Assembly: GCA_025435555.1 (NCBI GenBank)
Contig: JAIWWG010000016.1
Location: 310,001 to 374,000, forward strand
DNA length: 64,000 bases
Reading direction: 5' to 3'
From: Chytriomyces cf. hyalinus JEL632
Taxonomy: Eukaryota > Chytridiomycota > Chytridiomycetes > Chytridiales > Chytriomycetaceae
Shown here: piece by piece, positions 46,778 to 55,608 of the stretch
Numbering within the stretch: position 1 is the stretch's first letter
Layout: every line of letters starts with the position of its first letter
Made by a program: the position numbers and the translations under genes
Notes under the pieces: generated by a model
Database searches by the model: none
What the model was told of the DNA's origin: nothing
Seen by the model: the letters and a program-made list of their open reading frames with translations, nothing else

Positions 46778-48802
46778 ATGGCCAACTTCTCGAGTTTGCC
46801 CGTCGAGCTGCACCATCGTATCCTCAGTTTCGCTGATCCTCTGACGCAATACCTCAATGACAACGGCGTTTACTCCCGCTCCTCAGTGGCACTCACTCCA
46901 TCCTTGACGCAAGGCATCTACAAGGCCGCTTTTGAGATGGAATGGGAGGGCAATTTCAAGCAGTTGCCTCCGCCGTACATGGGTCACACGTTCGTCGACA
47001 CTGTCGCTTTGGTTCAGACTCGCGATATGTACCACCGCTTGCAGCAGGCCTGGCCCTCCTTCCAATGGCCTCATATCGCCATGCAGCACAAATGGTTCGA
47101 CCTCGTCCACGACCTCAAAAACCACCACAAGATTGATCTCATCGTGCAGGGTCACCACATCCCCTACCTGCTCCACTTGATGAGTCAAGACGAGCATGCT
47201 GTGAAAAGGATTGACTGGGCCCAGCTTGGCATGAATGCTGCACGCCATGGCGACATGGAAGCGATCTTGATGGCTCGGAAATGGGGAGAGATGCGCTTTC
47301 ACCTTGTCACAGCAAAGATCATCAAGCATGGGCACTTGCACATCCTCATGCATCTCTGTGACGAAGCGATACCTCAGTATATCCCTTCCTACGAGGATTT
47401 CGAGGCGGCCGCAAGATACGGCAAGGTCGAGATCTTCATGTACCTTTTGGAGAAACGAGAGGGGTTCATGACGCCGCAGCATGTCTTTTCGGGTATGCTC
47501 AAGAACGCTTTGGGAGGCGGACAGACGGTCATGGTGAAGCATCTCTGTGACACTTGGCCTCAGCACGTTTTACAAAACCGGAAACCACACTTTCGCGTCG
47601 AACCTGTTCCCGCTGATTGTGTTGATTACCTGCTTCGATATGCTTCCTTGGATGGTTTCGACGAGTACTTGATGTATCAAGCAGCAGCCAAGGGCGACTT
47701 GGAGCTCGTGCGGCACCTCAACACCCACCACAGCTCCAAGATGCTTAAAAGCCCCGAGGAAACCGAAAGAGCGCTGAAATTCGCTGCCGAGAATGGGCAT
47801 CTGGATGTTCTCAAATACCTTCTTCCCAAGAACGAACCAACAATCAACGTAACCGATGTTTTGAGTGCGGCCATCCAACATAACCATCTTGGCATCATCC
47901 ATTACCTCGAGCTCTTCCGTACTGAACCCGTCCCGAAAAAAGCCTTCAAAGTCGCGGCTATCGAAGGCAGCCTGGAGGCCATCCAATTTTATTACACAAA
48001 ACTGGGAAAAACTTGGACTCCATTCCCCAAACGTCTGCTAGACAACGCAGCCTATGGTTACTGTTCTATGGACGGCCTCAAACCTTTCGAAAAAGAGTGG
48101 AAACGCAAACGTCACTTGGACCTTATCAAGTACCTCCACAAACACCAGTTCCCTTCTACCTGGGTCACTGCTAATGCCCTTGATAATGCCTCACTAGGAG
48201 GGTGCATCAAGACTGTTAAGTTCCTTCACGAAAACTACCCTCAAGCTGGTGCCACGAAAAAAGCCATGGACAACGCAGCGTGCAATGGCCACCTCAATAT
48301 TCTTCAGTTCCTGCATGAGAACCGGACCGAAGGGTGCTCAACCAACATCTTTGACCTCATGTCTTCAAGTTACAGACTCCACATCGAATGCGCCAAATTT
48401 CTCCGTGCCAACAAGACAGAGTTGACATGGAGCCATCGAGCGCTCATAAACTCTGCGTGGAACGCGGATGCTCAGGGGTTGGCATTTTACCATGGCAACG
48501 GCAAGAATTGCAAGAAGGAGTTGTGCGGCCGTGAGGTGGTGATGGAAGTTCAGCATGTGAGGACGTGGTACATGTCCGAAGAGCAGGAGCACATGGAGGA
48601 GGACACGTTTGAGTGCTTTAGGTTTTTGATGGATCATTGTAAGCGGTGTGGGGCATTGGCGGAGCGTTGTTTGCACGGTGATTGGCAGGATGAGATTTCC
48701 GATGATGATGATGATGAGGATGATGCGGATGATGATGAGGAGGAGGAGGATGATGCGGATGATGATGAGGATGATGAGGAAGTGAGAAATTCTTGGTTTT
48801 GA
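46778..48802 (+). CDS. F-box-like plus ankyrin-type repeat protein
   Basis: Single exon, 674 aa from ATG 46778; the open frame extends eight codons upstream without another ATG. The first 25 residues (NFSSLPVELHHRILSFADPL) look like an F-box. The body is made of degenerate ankyrin-like helices of the form GHLDVLKYLLPKN, GDLELVRHLNTHH and GHLNILQFLHENR. The end (codons 48695-48780) is an Asp/Glu run coded by GATGATGAGGAG repeats. Such intronless F-box/ankyrin proteins are common in amoebae, early fungi and large DNA viruses. Likely role: substrate adaptor of an SCF ubiquitin ligase (inference). Confidence 0.8.
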   Translation: MANFSSLPVELHHRILSFADPLTQYLNDNGVYSRSSVALTPSLTQGIYKAAFEMEWEGNFKQLPPPYMGHTFVDTVALVQTRDMYHRLQQAWPSFQWPHIAMQHKWFDLVHDLKNHHKIDLIVQGHHIPYLLHLMSQDEHAVKRIDWAQLGMNAARHGDMEAILMARKWGEMRFHLVTAKIIKHGHLHILMHLCDEAIPQYIPSYEDFEAAARYGKVEIFMYLLEKREGFMTPQHVFSGMLKNALGGGQTVMVKHLCDTWPQHVLQNRKPHFRVEPVPADCVDYLLRYASLDGFDEYLMYQAAAKGDLELVRHLNTHHSSKMLKSPEETERALKFAAENGHLDVLKYLLPKNEPTINVTDVLSAAIQHNHLGIIHYLELFRTEPVPKKAFKVAAIEGSLEAIQFYYTKLGKTWTPFPKRLLDNAAYGYCSMDGLKPFEKEWKRKRHLDLIKYLHKHQFPSTWVTANALDNASLGGCIKTVKFLHENYPQAGATKKAMDNAACNGHLNILQFLHENRTEGCSTNIFDLMSSSYRLHIECAKFLRANKTELTWSHRALINSAWNADAQGLAFYHGNGKNCKKELCGREVVMEVQHVRTWYMSEEQEHMEEDTFECFRFLMDHCKRCGALAERCLHGDWQDEISDDDDDEDDADDDEEEEDDADDDEDDEEVRNSWF

Positions 48803-49308
48803 CAGCCATTGTCACGTTCTTCAAAATTATCATGCTTTACTTTCTTCTTTTTCTCCATAATTCTATTGGATTGGTTGGAAAGAGTATCTGTATTCCATCT
48901 GAATATGTCTCAATAAATATCCATTGTCCTCACTTACTCCGAATAAATCTGATGATTCTATCAGTCCTCGCTTTATCAGAAACAACATGAGAGGAAATAA
49001 TATTTCTCAAAAACCCTCGCACGCTACTGCGGGTTGCGGACTCGATGGATGCAGTTCCATTCAATCAGCAGCAGCAAAAATTGAGGTGCCCAGTCGCGGA
49101 CTCGGTTTATGTACTGTGGATTGCGTCGACGCACTGAAGATGCATTTCGTCGGGGTATCACTTCCCGAAATCTCAACGTGCACCACCGAAAGTGGAGTTT
49201 GTTCTTCCTGATCAGAATTGTTCGATATCCCGGTGTCGTCCATGTTTCCATCTATCGGAGCCCTTGAGGAAATAATCAAGTGGGACGATCCCCGGGCAAC
49301 TTTCAAAA
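48803..49308. other. intergenic, no supported gene
   Basis: 3' region of the F-box/ankyrin gene (AATAAATAT near 48911). A minus-strand frame 49061-49306 starting MKVARGSSHLIISS is protein-like in composition but has no other support. Confidence 0.4.
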
Positions 49309-49554
49309 ATGTCGAATCAACTGCTTGACGCAGCGGAAATTTCTCGGCAAATGTTACTCGTTTACCAGGTCGATGAACAACAAACGGTAAGCGCAGAAGC
49401 GTCGCCGGACTTGATGGCTCTCAAGAATCGTCGTCTTGCAATTGCAAGTGAACCAGAAAAAGGAAAAACCAGTCAAGGTTCCCTTCAACCGTCCAATTGT
49501 CTCTTTTCGCAGTGGCGTCCAGCACGTCCAAGCAACGCCGGGGAGATGAGATGA
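49309..49554 (+). CDS. possible small hypothetical protein
   Basis: An ATG-started frame of 81 aa beginning MSNQLLDAAEISRQMLLVYQ, helical in character. A GTAAGC donor occurs after codon 26 and several downstream AGs could shift to a second frame that reads KPVKVPFNRPIVSFRSG, so a spliced form is plausible. I do not recognise it. Confidence 0.3.
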   Translation: MSNQLLDAAEISRQMLLVYQVDEQQTVSAEASPDLMALKNRRLAIASEPEKGKTSQGSLQPSNCLFSQWRPARPSNAGEMR

Positions 49555-50299
49555 CCAGTGCTGGGGATTAAGACGTGTTTTAACAAAAAAGAAAGTCGCT
49601 CGAGTGAACAGTGTCTGTTTCTTTATTGCATGTGCCTTGTTTCCATCAAATTGAACCCGACAGTTTATGTCACAAAACCAAACAACAAACAAAAATGAGT
49701 CGGAGTGACATCTGCGATCTTGATGCGGCCGTCTAAGATTGAGATGATGGCCTCAGACAGCTCCTGTTTTTCTGGACAAATGCAGTTCTGTGTAGTATGA
49801 TGTGACGACGTTTCTTCAACCGGTTGGCTCGTTGCGCGTGTGTCGAGCACGTATCGGATTCAATATTAACAATCAGCTGAAGGGAGATAAGTACAAATAT
49901 ACAACTTACCATCAAGTTGTTGCAGCAAATAAACGGTAGATACTGCAGAGTGTGCACCCCATCTCAGGTCCTCAGATGCCGATAGGGGCGCTCACCTACA
50001 CCCACATGCACGCACAATTGCCCGTCATCCCAGGTCCGCAGATGCCAGTCTGGGTGTGCGCGCGTGTTTTGGCTGCCGTATCCATGATGACACAAAGGGG
50101 TGCGCGCGACGTCCGCAGAGGTATGCCGTCTCAGGTCCGCAGATGCCGATTCGGTGCGCGCAACTCCCACACACACGCACGACGTCCGCAGAGGTATGCC
50201 CGCTCAGGTCCGCAGATGCCGATTGGGTGGTGCGTGTGTGTTTTGAGCATCATTTCTAAATATTTGCACAAAAAAAAAAATGGCCACGCGTCAACCATA
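49555..50299. other. gene-poor stretch with diverged direct repeats
   Basis: No coding sequence is supported. It contains the GGTCCGCAGATGCC repeat set listed separately, rich in CA/CG (CACACGCACGACG). Confidence 0.5.
49965..50220. repeat. four dispersed direct repeats CAGGTCC[G/T]CAGATGCC
   Basis: Copies of the 16-mer start at 49965, 50031, 50132 and 50205. The last two are embedded in a longer duplicated block that also includes CGACGTCCGCAGAGGTATGCC about 20 bp upstream and GATT[C/G]GGTG downstream, repeated at a 73-bp interval. It looks like a decaying minisatellite or a clustered binding site. Confidence 0.75.
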
Positions 50300-50310
50300 A
50301 CAAGTTAAGT

Positions 50311-51222
50311 TATGAACGCAGTCCTGTTCGTGCAGCACCAGAGCAACCAGCCCGTCAAGATCGAGACGTACTACAGACCGTCGAAGGCCACTGTCTGATG
50401 TCGCTGATGTGATTGGGGCTTACCGGTCTGGCTCTCTTCTGGCAGACACTCACGCTCCACGCTGTCGTTGATGGTGTCAAGGGTCCTGCACTTGAACCCG
50501 ATCTTCCCATTTCGACTCTCTCTACTGGACTTGCTGCAAAGACTGCTCTTATTATCAAATCGAAGAGTGACATGGATGTCTACAGTTCGAGCCCTACGGC
50601 TGGATCGGGAAAGTCATCTCGCTCTTCTATTAACAAGGAGGTCATTCAACTAGATAGCATTGATCTTAATACGGAGCATCTTGGACGGCGTGAATTACTC
50701 GCGAAACTAGCTGGACTGGTCGCCGAGCACCGCTTTGTCAGGCTGACTTCACAGGAAAGAGTAAACAGCCTTAAAAGAAACAGAAAAACTGACGTTGTGT
50801 GGTCAAAAGCACTTGGTGGTATTCCTCGATGACGCTCAGTCAAAATATGACGACCTCACATTCTGGAAACTCCTCATCAAAATGGGACCAAACTGACTAT
50901 TATATGAATCATGAGCGCAGCAGAAGTCACTCTCCAAACAACACGTTTTAGCGCGTTACCCGCGGATGCTTGCAGTCTTGATGCAGTTGTTCAACTCCTC
51001 CAAGGACAATGTGCGGATCGGTCAGTACAAAGAGATGGATGGATCACTGTCTCCTGCCGTCTCCGTCTACGACATTTTGGAGAATGTCTGTAAGGATACA
51101 AATGCACGAGTGACATGGAAGAAATTTAAGAATGGCGTGACAAAGGTGGATCATAAATGTTCAAATTTGATGGACACTGAAGCAAGTCCTTCTGTCCAGA
51201 GCATGTCCGATAATGCTGCTTA
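50311..51222 (+). pseudogene. degenerate or fragmented coding locus
   Basis: Three protein-like pieces lie in order on the plus strand but in different frames: MNAVLFVQHQSNQPVKIETYY at 50311, a 139-codon frame 50413-50832 with LDSIDLNTEHLGRRELLAKL and AGLVAEHRFVRLTSQERV, and 50966-51222 with SVYDILENVCKDTNARVTWKKF. Stops and shifts separate them and I could not place introns that join them, so I call it a probable broken gene. The family is not recognised. The last piece resembles, from memory only, short VYDxI...TWKxL elements of phage- or giant-virus-type DNA-binding proteins. Confidence 0.35.
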
Positions 51223-51475
51223 AAATGCTGTTTGTTGCGACTGAAACAGTTTTAAATTCAAACAAATCTCTAAAAACGAGCTTGTCACCTTTTACTCTGC
51301 TGCTCCTGCTGCTCACAAAAACAAATCTAGAAAACAATAAAACGAAAAAAGGGTATGAAAACAGAACAGTCCCATCCACGAATCAGAAAAAACACAAAAG
51401 AGTCCGAAAGAATGAAGCCCCCGATCGTGCACAGCAGCAACCTTCCTTTGCACAGAAATGCAAACAAACATACAC

Positions 51476-51504
<29 letters not shown>
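51476..51504 (+). repeat. 29-nt A tract
   Basis: Uninterrupted poly(A) on the plus strand, 35 bp beyond the 3' end of the minus-strand membrane-protein gene and about 250 bp after the degenerate locus, with AATAAA at 51337 in between. Confidence 0.85.
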
Positions 51505-51506
<2 letters not shown>

Positions 51507-51538
51507 AACGGGCAAACAAACGAACGAGACTTTCATCA

Positions 51539-52093
51539 TTACTTCGCAAACCCAATCACTTCTACATGGTCATCCTCCATTTCATAGCTGTACACGCTGA
51601 CAATATCTTCAACAGTCATTTCATCGCAGTCGCTGTACTCGCCATGCTCATCGGGATACATGATACTCGAAGACACTGACAGAATGCTTGATCTGCTGCT
51701 CGACGCATACGTCAACGACACAACATCCTCCCGATCCATCACTGCCGCCGCGTCAGGAACAACATGGATGGCAACAAGTTCCGGCGGTGCATCGTCGTCG
51801 TATTGTTTCTCCAAAGACATGTCATCTTGCGTGTAAAAGTCGTACACGTTTTCAACATCGCCAAAACCGTTTTCGGACTGCTGCTGCTGCTGCTGCTGAG
51901 ATGCATTCGACCTGGACCGGGAAACGAGCACAGCCACGAGTCCGACAGCGAGGACGGCGACAACGGAGCCAGCACCAATGTATGCAAAGGTGGATGTGGA
52001 TGTGGATGGGGGCGGCAGTTGGGACTGCGCGTTTGCGGTGCCGGCAACAAAGAGAAGCGATGCCAGTGCTGCCAGTGTTGCAAATTGGATCAT
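51539..52093 (-). CDS. single-pass membrane protein, short ectodomain
   Basis: Single exon, 184 aa from ATG 52093. Signal peptide MIQFATLAALASLLFVAGTANA, then only about 15 residues (SQLPPPSTSTST), a membrane segment (FAYIGAGSVVAVLAVGLVAVLVS) followed by RSRS, a poly-Gln run and an acidic cytoplasmic tail rich in Asp, Glu, Ser and Tyr (VENVYDFYTQDD, SSSRSSILSVSSSIMY, VSVYSYEMEDD). Architecture resembles a stripped-down wall-sensor or adaptor. First of five minus-strand membrane proteins running to the window end. Confidence 0.7.
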   Translation of the reverse strand: MIQFATLAALASLLFVAGTANAQSQLPPPSTSTSTFAYIGAGSVVAVLAVGLVAVLVSRSRSNASQQQQQQQSENGFGDVENVYDFYTQDDMSLEKQYDDDAPPELVAIHVVPDAAAVMDREDVVSLTYASSSRSSILSVSSSIMYPDEHGEYSDCDEMTVEDIVSVYSYEMEDDHVEVIGFAK

Positions 52094-52646
52094 TGGTTTT
52101 CTTCCCTTTTTTTTTTTTTTTGGATGAGATGGAGATGAAACCTCTTTTTTACGGGGTACTTGTCCCCCCCCTCCCCCCCACACTCAAGCATTATGCGCGT
52201 TTGTTCGCACAGCAGCATCACAGTGGACCAACGGCTTGGGAACACGTACCATTAGAAACCGAGGTACAGCAGGCAGGCAGGCAGCAGTATGCCGTAGCCT
52301 CAGCGTTGAGCCGTTAACGGTGTTGATCTGATTTGATTTTAGAGATAACAAACACCTTGACTGAGATCCACAAAGGCGCCGCTCAACAAGGAACCCTTCT
52401 TAAACATTCATTTACATGTCCGGATCTGGAGGCAATGTCTACTTTGGAGGACCCTTCCACCGAAAGGGGGCACTTAATTTGGGCAAAGTCAAATCACGGC
52501 TGCACAAAGAAAAGTCTGCGGGGAGGGGGGGTCATCAACCATCTATTTGTTCACATGCAAAAAGGAAACGCTAGAAATACACTTGAGAGAGAGAGAAGAA
52601 AAAAAAAAAAAGGATCCGAAAACTAACAACCACCAAAAAAACTTGT
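52094..52646. other. intergenic, no supported gene
   Basis: Promoter side of the 51.5-kb gene and 3' side of the WSC-like gene. C-, A- and T-rich homopolymer runs; a plus-strand frame 52333-52626 has no support. Confidence 0.45.
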
Positions 52647-53920
52647 CTAAGCTCTGTCGCTGCTCCCACTTTCCAAATGATACCGCGCATTGACGCTTTC
52701 AAAGCCATTGTCTTCAATTTCAGCGTTTCGCTCAAAATCACGCATATAGATGCTAGAGGCAGTTTCCTCGTACTCTGCAGCGGAACCTCGGTGACGCCCA
52801 GACGGTGTTGATAGTGATGAGTTGATGTTTTCGCTGTACCGCCAGTACTTGAAGTTTAGTCGGCTGTTTGTGGAAAATGCTGCGTGTGAGACTGCAGACG
52901 GAGGAGCTAATAATTTGGCACCAAAAACAGATTTCAGCAAAGGTACATTTCAAAGGGTAAAGACTTGCTGACAAAAAACATACCTTCTTGATTTAAATTG
53001 GCCTTCATGTCTTCCGACATTGCTCCAAGCTGAAACGATCGAGAAAGACTCGGCTCCGTCGTTGGTGGTGTCGTCTCATGTCCTTTAGGTTCAGGCATTG
53101 GCCAAATTGCTCCAAATCCACCAAACCCGATTTTAGGACCCGACAGTTTTTGTGGCGCGGCGGCGGCCGCTAAATTGTCGGACAAGAGAGCGATAGGAGG
53201 TGCAACCACAGGTCCAGCTCCATCACAAGAGGAAGCTACCGACTCTAAACTGTCAGCTCGTGACCTTAACAAGTTTCTCTTTTCGGCGTACGGGTTGAAT
53301 TTGAATTCCGGCTGTTGCGTGGGGAGATTGTGTTGAGGAAGAACTTGACTGCTGCTACTGTTTCGCCGCCTTTGCAAAACAAAAACGAATCCAGCCAATA
53401 TCAATACACAAGATCCAGCAAGAAGAACGAGCTGCCACGTTTTGGTTGAAGATGAAGAAGTGTTTGAAGCAGGTGGAGTTGAAATCAAAAGGGTATTTCT
53501 TGGTGCGGAGGACATGGACGACACGTTTGCATAGGCGGACCAAATTGGAGTTTGTACACCGTCTTTTTGAGTCACTCCACCGCATGATGGGACTACATCC
53601 GTGGCACTGCATTTGGCGTTGCAGGCGGTATCAGAGAGACGAGCGTTGGGGACAGGAAGCGTGTCAAGACAAGCGCACAGGAATTGCGGGACATTGTTGA
53701 GTGAGTTTGGGGCTGGAGCGACGAGAGCTAGGAGAGAGTCAATGCTACAACGCTGTAGACACTGGGCGGCAGTTGCAGTGTGTTCCGTGTTCTGGGTGCG
53801 GATGAGGCTGAAGCAGCCCAGCAGTGGGGAGACGGCCTCTGCCCTTGCTGACAGGGCGGTTGCAGCGACTGCTGCAGCAACTGCAGCTGCTGATGCTGAT
53901 ACTGATGCAAGGATGCGCAT
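52647..53920 (-). CDS. WSC-like single-pass cell-surface sensor
   Basis: Two exons, 53920-52984 and 52906-52647, give 398 aa. A signal peptide rich in Ala/Ser precedes a Cys-rich ectodomain: GCF, C-x3-C, C-x-C, then C-x3-C and CGG spacing, the WSC pattern. Then come a Ser/Thr linker, the membrane segment WQLVLLAGSCVLILAGFVFVLQ with a following RRR stop-transfer, and a Ser-rich tail. The tail carries the element A-S-S-I-Y-M-R-D, shared with two other genes of this cluster. WSC sensors feed the wall-integrity pathway in yeasts; the pathway here is inferred. An ATGG repeat lies at the start codon (53919-53944), and the transposon end sits 164 bp upstream of the ATG. Confidence 0.78.
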
Positions 53921-53944
53921 GGATGGATGGATGGATGGATGGAT
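53919..53944. repeat. (ATGG)n microsatellite at a start codon
   Basis: About six ATGG units on the plus strand, CCAT on the minus strand, ending at the ATG of the WSC-like gene. Length changes would alter its 5' leader. Confidence 0.8.
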
Positions 53945-54083
53945 CTCTGATGGATGGGAATGTTTGGTGGAGGTGATTTGGGAAAATGAGCGAAACCAGT
54001 TTCAAAAGCACTGAAAATTTTATAAAAATAAAATTGTGAAACAAAGTTTATAAATTGCGTTACACAAAATTAGTTCTTTATTA

Positions 54084-54092
54084 CACCCCCAA
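54084..54092 (+). repeat. left terminal inverted repeat
   Basis: CACCCCCAA, preceded by TA; pairs with the right end with one mismatch. Confidence 0.7.
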
Positions 54093-54103
54093 TCTTTTCA
54101 CGG

Positions 54104-54275
54104 GCGAAATCGGCCGATTTATCAGTCGAAAACGGCGACGATGCGGCGACGATACACGACCGATAAATCGGCCGAGATCCGGACGCTCACGCCATTCGGC
54201 CGATGTTCTTCCGATTTATCGGTCGAACATCGGAAACCTATCGGCCGTATCTCGCAAGCATATCGGCCGCGTATC
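54104..54275. repeat. left subterminal CGGCCG-type repeats
   Basis: At least five copies of a palindromic CGGCCG core, several extended to ATCGGCCGAT-like forms (starting near 54110, 54167, 54195, 54240 and 54262), plus variants such as ATCGGTCGA. These are probable transposase or accessory-protein binding sites, as in other CACTA elements. Confidence 0.75.
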
Positions 54276-54384
54276 TGCAAACCAGTCGATGAACGGTCAA
54301 CCCAAAAGCTGGATTTATGGGCAGTAAAATAAAATATTTATCGTTCGTAAAGTTAAAAATTTATTATGTATAAAATGAGCACTC

Positions 54385-54422
54385 GTCGCAAGACCAGCTG
54401 TCGCAAGACCACCCGTCGCAAG
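54385..54422. repeat. short tandem GTCGCAAGACCA repeat
   Basis: Three copies of GTCGCAAG spaced 15 bp apart, inside the transposon just 3' of its minus-strand gene. Confidence 0.75.
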
Positions 54423-54452
54423 GAACAATGCCGCTGTTGAGGTGAGCAGCGA

Positions 54453-55582
54453 TTATACCCCTTCGTTCTCATCATTTGAGTCAGCGGCTGCCTGTGGGCC
54501 CTGATCTGTGTATGTTGCCAGATCTAAGGCCTTGATCCGTTCCAGTTCAGCAGGACCCCCCGGCCCAAGACCTGCAATGCGCCTCATCTCCTCGATGAGG
54601 ATCGCAAAGTAGGGAACCCTCACCCTCAACATACCACGGACTCTGCGCTGTGTGAAGGTGAGTATTTATATTCGTGTCACAATTGCGAAACATCGTGAAA
54701 CACTTACCATCAACGCTGCACGCTTCAGAACGTCATTCGTCAACTTGCACCTATCACCGAATACAACTACAGCGTATTTTTGAAGGGTGAGATTAGCGGT
54801 GTTTTTATTGTAGTGTCCTTTGATCTATTAATGCAAAGTTAGTTCAGCACAACAGAGCCATTCATACTCAATGCCATCAACTCACCTTCTTCACCATAGT
54901 GTCGCGAGCGCTTCGAAATGAGCTCTTGATCTCTTCAATAAACATGGTGCGCTGATCTTCATTGTATGTTGCAATCAAGGGTCCCCATTCTGTTTCAAGG
55001 TGATGCTGAATGTGAAGAAGCAGAGTTAATAAAGATGAATATCAATAGGACTTGTTTTCACCTCTATCTTAGTGAGATTTGGTTTCAGAACGTACTTGGT
55101 GGCAGTTGCGACAAAATATTTCTCATTTGCACGTTTGATGTCTGTCCTCAACGCTTTTGGAATTGTCTCACGCATCTTGGGCACAAAGCTATTGCTGAGC
55201 ATAGCAATAGACTGCCTCAAAGCTGTGGTTTCACTGTTACTGTATTCAGCCTGCTCTTGAAACTGTTCTTTCAGATCTCTGATCACAGAGACAAAGGGCT
55301 GCATATCTGAATTTGAATGAGACAGTGAGGTGAGAAACATCATGTAGTGAAAGGCAACATACCAATCTGAGTTGATGGACCAGCCTGAAGAGGTGAGTTG
55401 GAGAATCTGGCAGGTCCCCTTTGTTGGGGGCTGAATTGGTCAAACTCTTCATCCTGATGACGAGGGCGGTAAGAAACTGGCTGGCCAGTAGATCCCTGGA
55501 AAGTAAAGCTGATTGACCCCTGTGCAGTGGAAGATACACTGTATCAGATCACCCTTGCATGCTGATCAGTTCTGAGGCTCAT
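54453..55582 (-). CDS. second transposon-encoded protein, unknown function
   Basis: Six exons (55582-55553, 55519-55363, 55306-55062, 55005-54886, 54824-54708, 54647-54453) join in phase to 287 aa. It starts MSLRTDQHARGSISF, then a Gln/Arg/Pro-rich stretch and a long helical segment (VIRDLKEQFQEQAEYSNSE). The blocks KYVLKPNLTKIEHHLETEW, IEEIKSSFRSARDTMVKK and YAVVVFGDRCKLTNDVLKRA follow, with an acidic C-terminus. It starts 26 bp from the transposase ATG in the opposite direction, so the two share a promoter. By position it could be a TnpA-like DNA-binding partner (inference); I do not recognise the family. Confidence 0.72.
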
Positions 55583-55608
55583 TTTTCTTTGCTCCAATTT
55601 GTTCCGAC

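Noticed and set aside
48618-48858. minus-strand His- or Ser-repeat frames
   Set aside because: Antisense of the GATGATGAG-coded acidic tail of the F-box/ankyrin gene.
50413-50832. idea that this is a Crinkler-type effector
   Set aside because: The RRELLAKL...EHRFVRL element is suggestive but no LFLAK-type header or P-loop could be identified.
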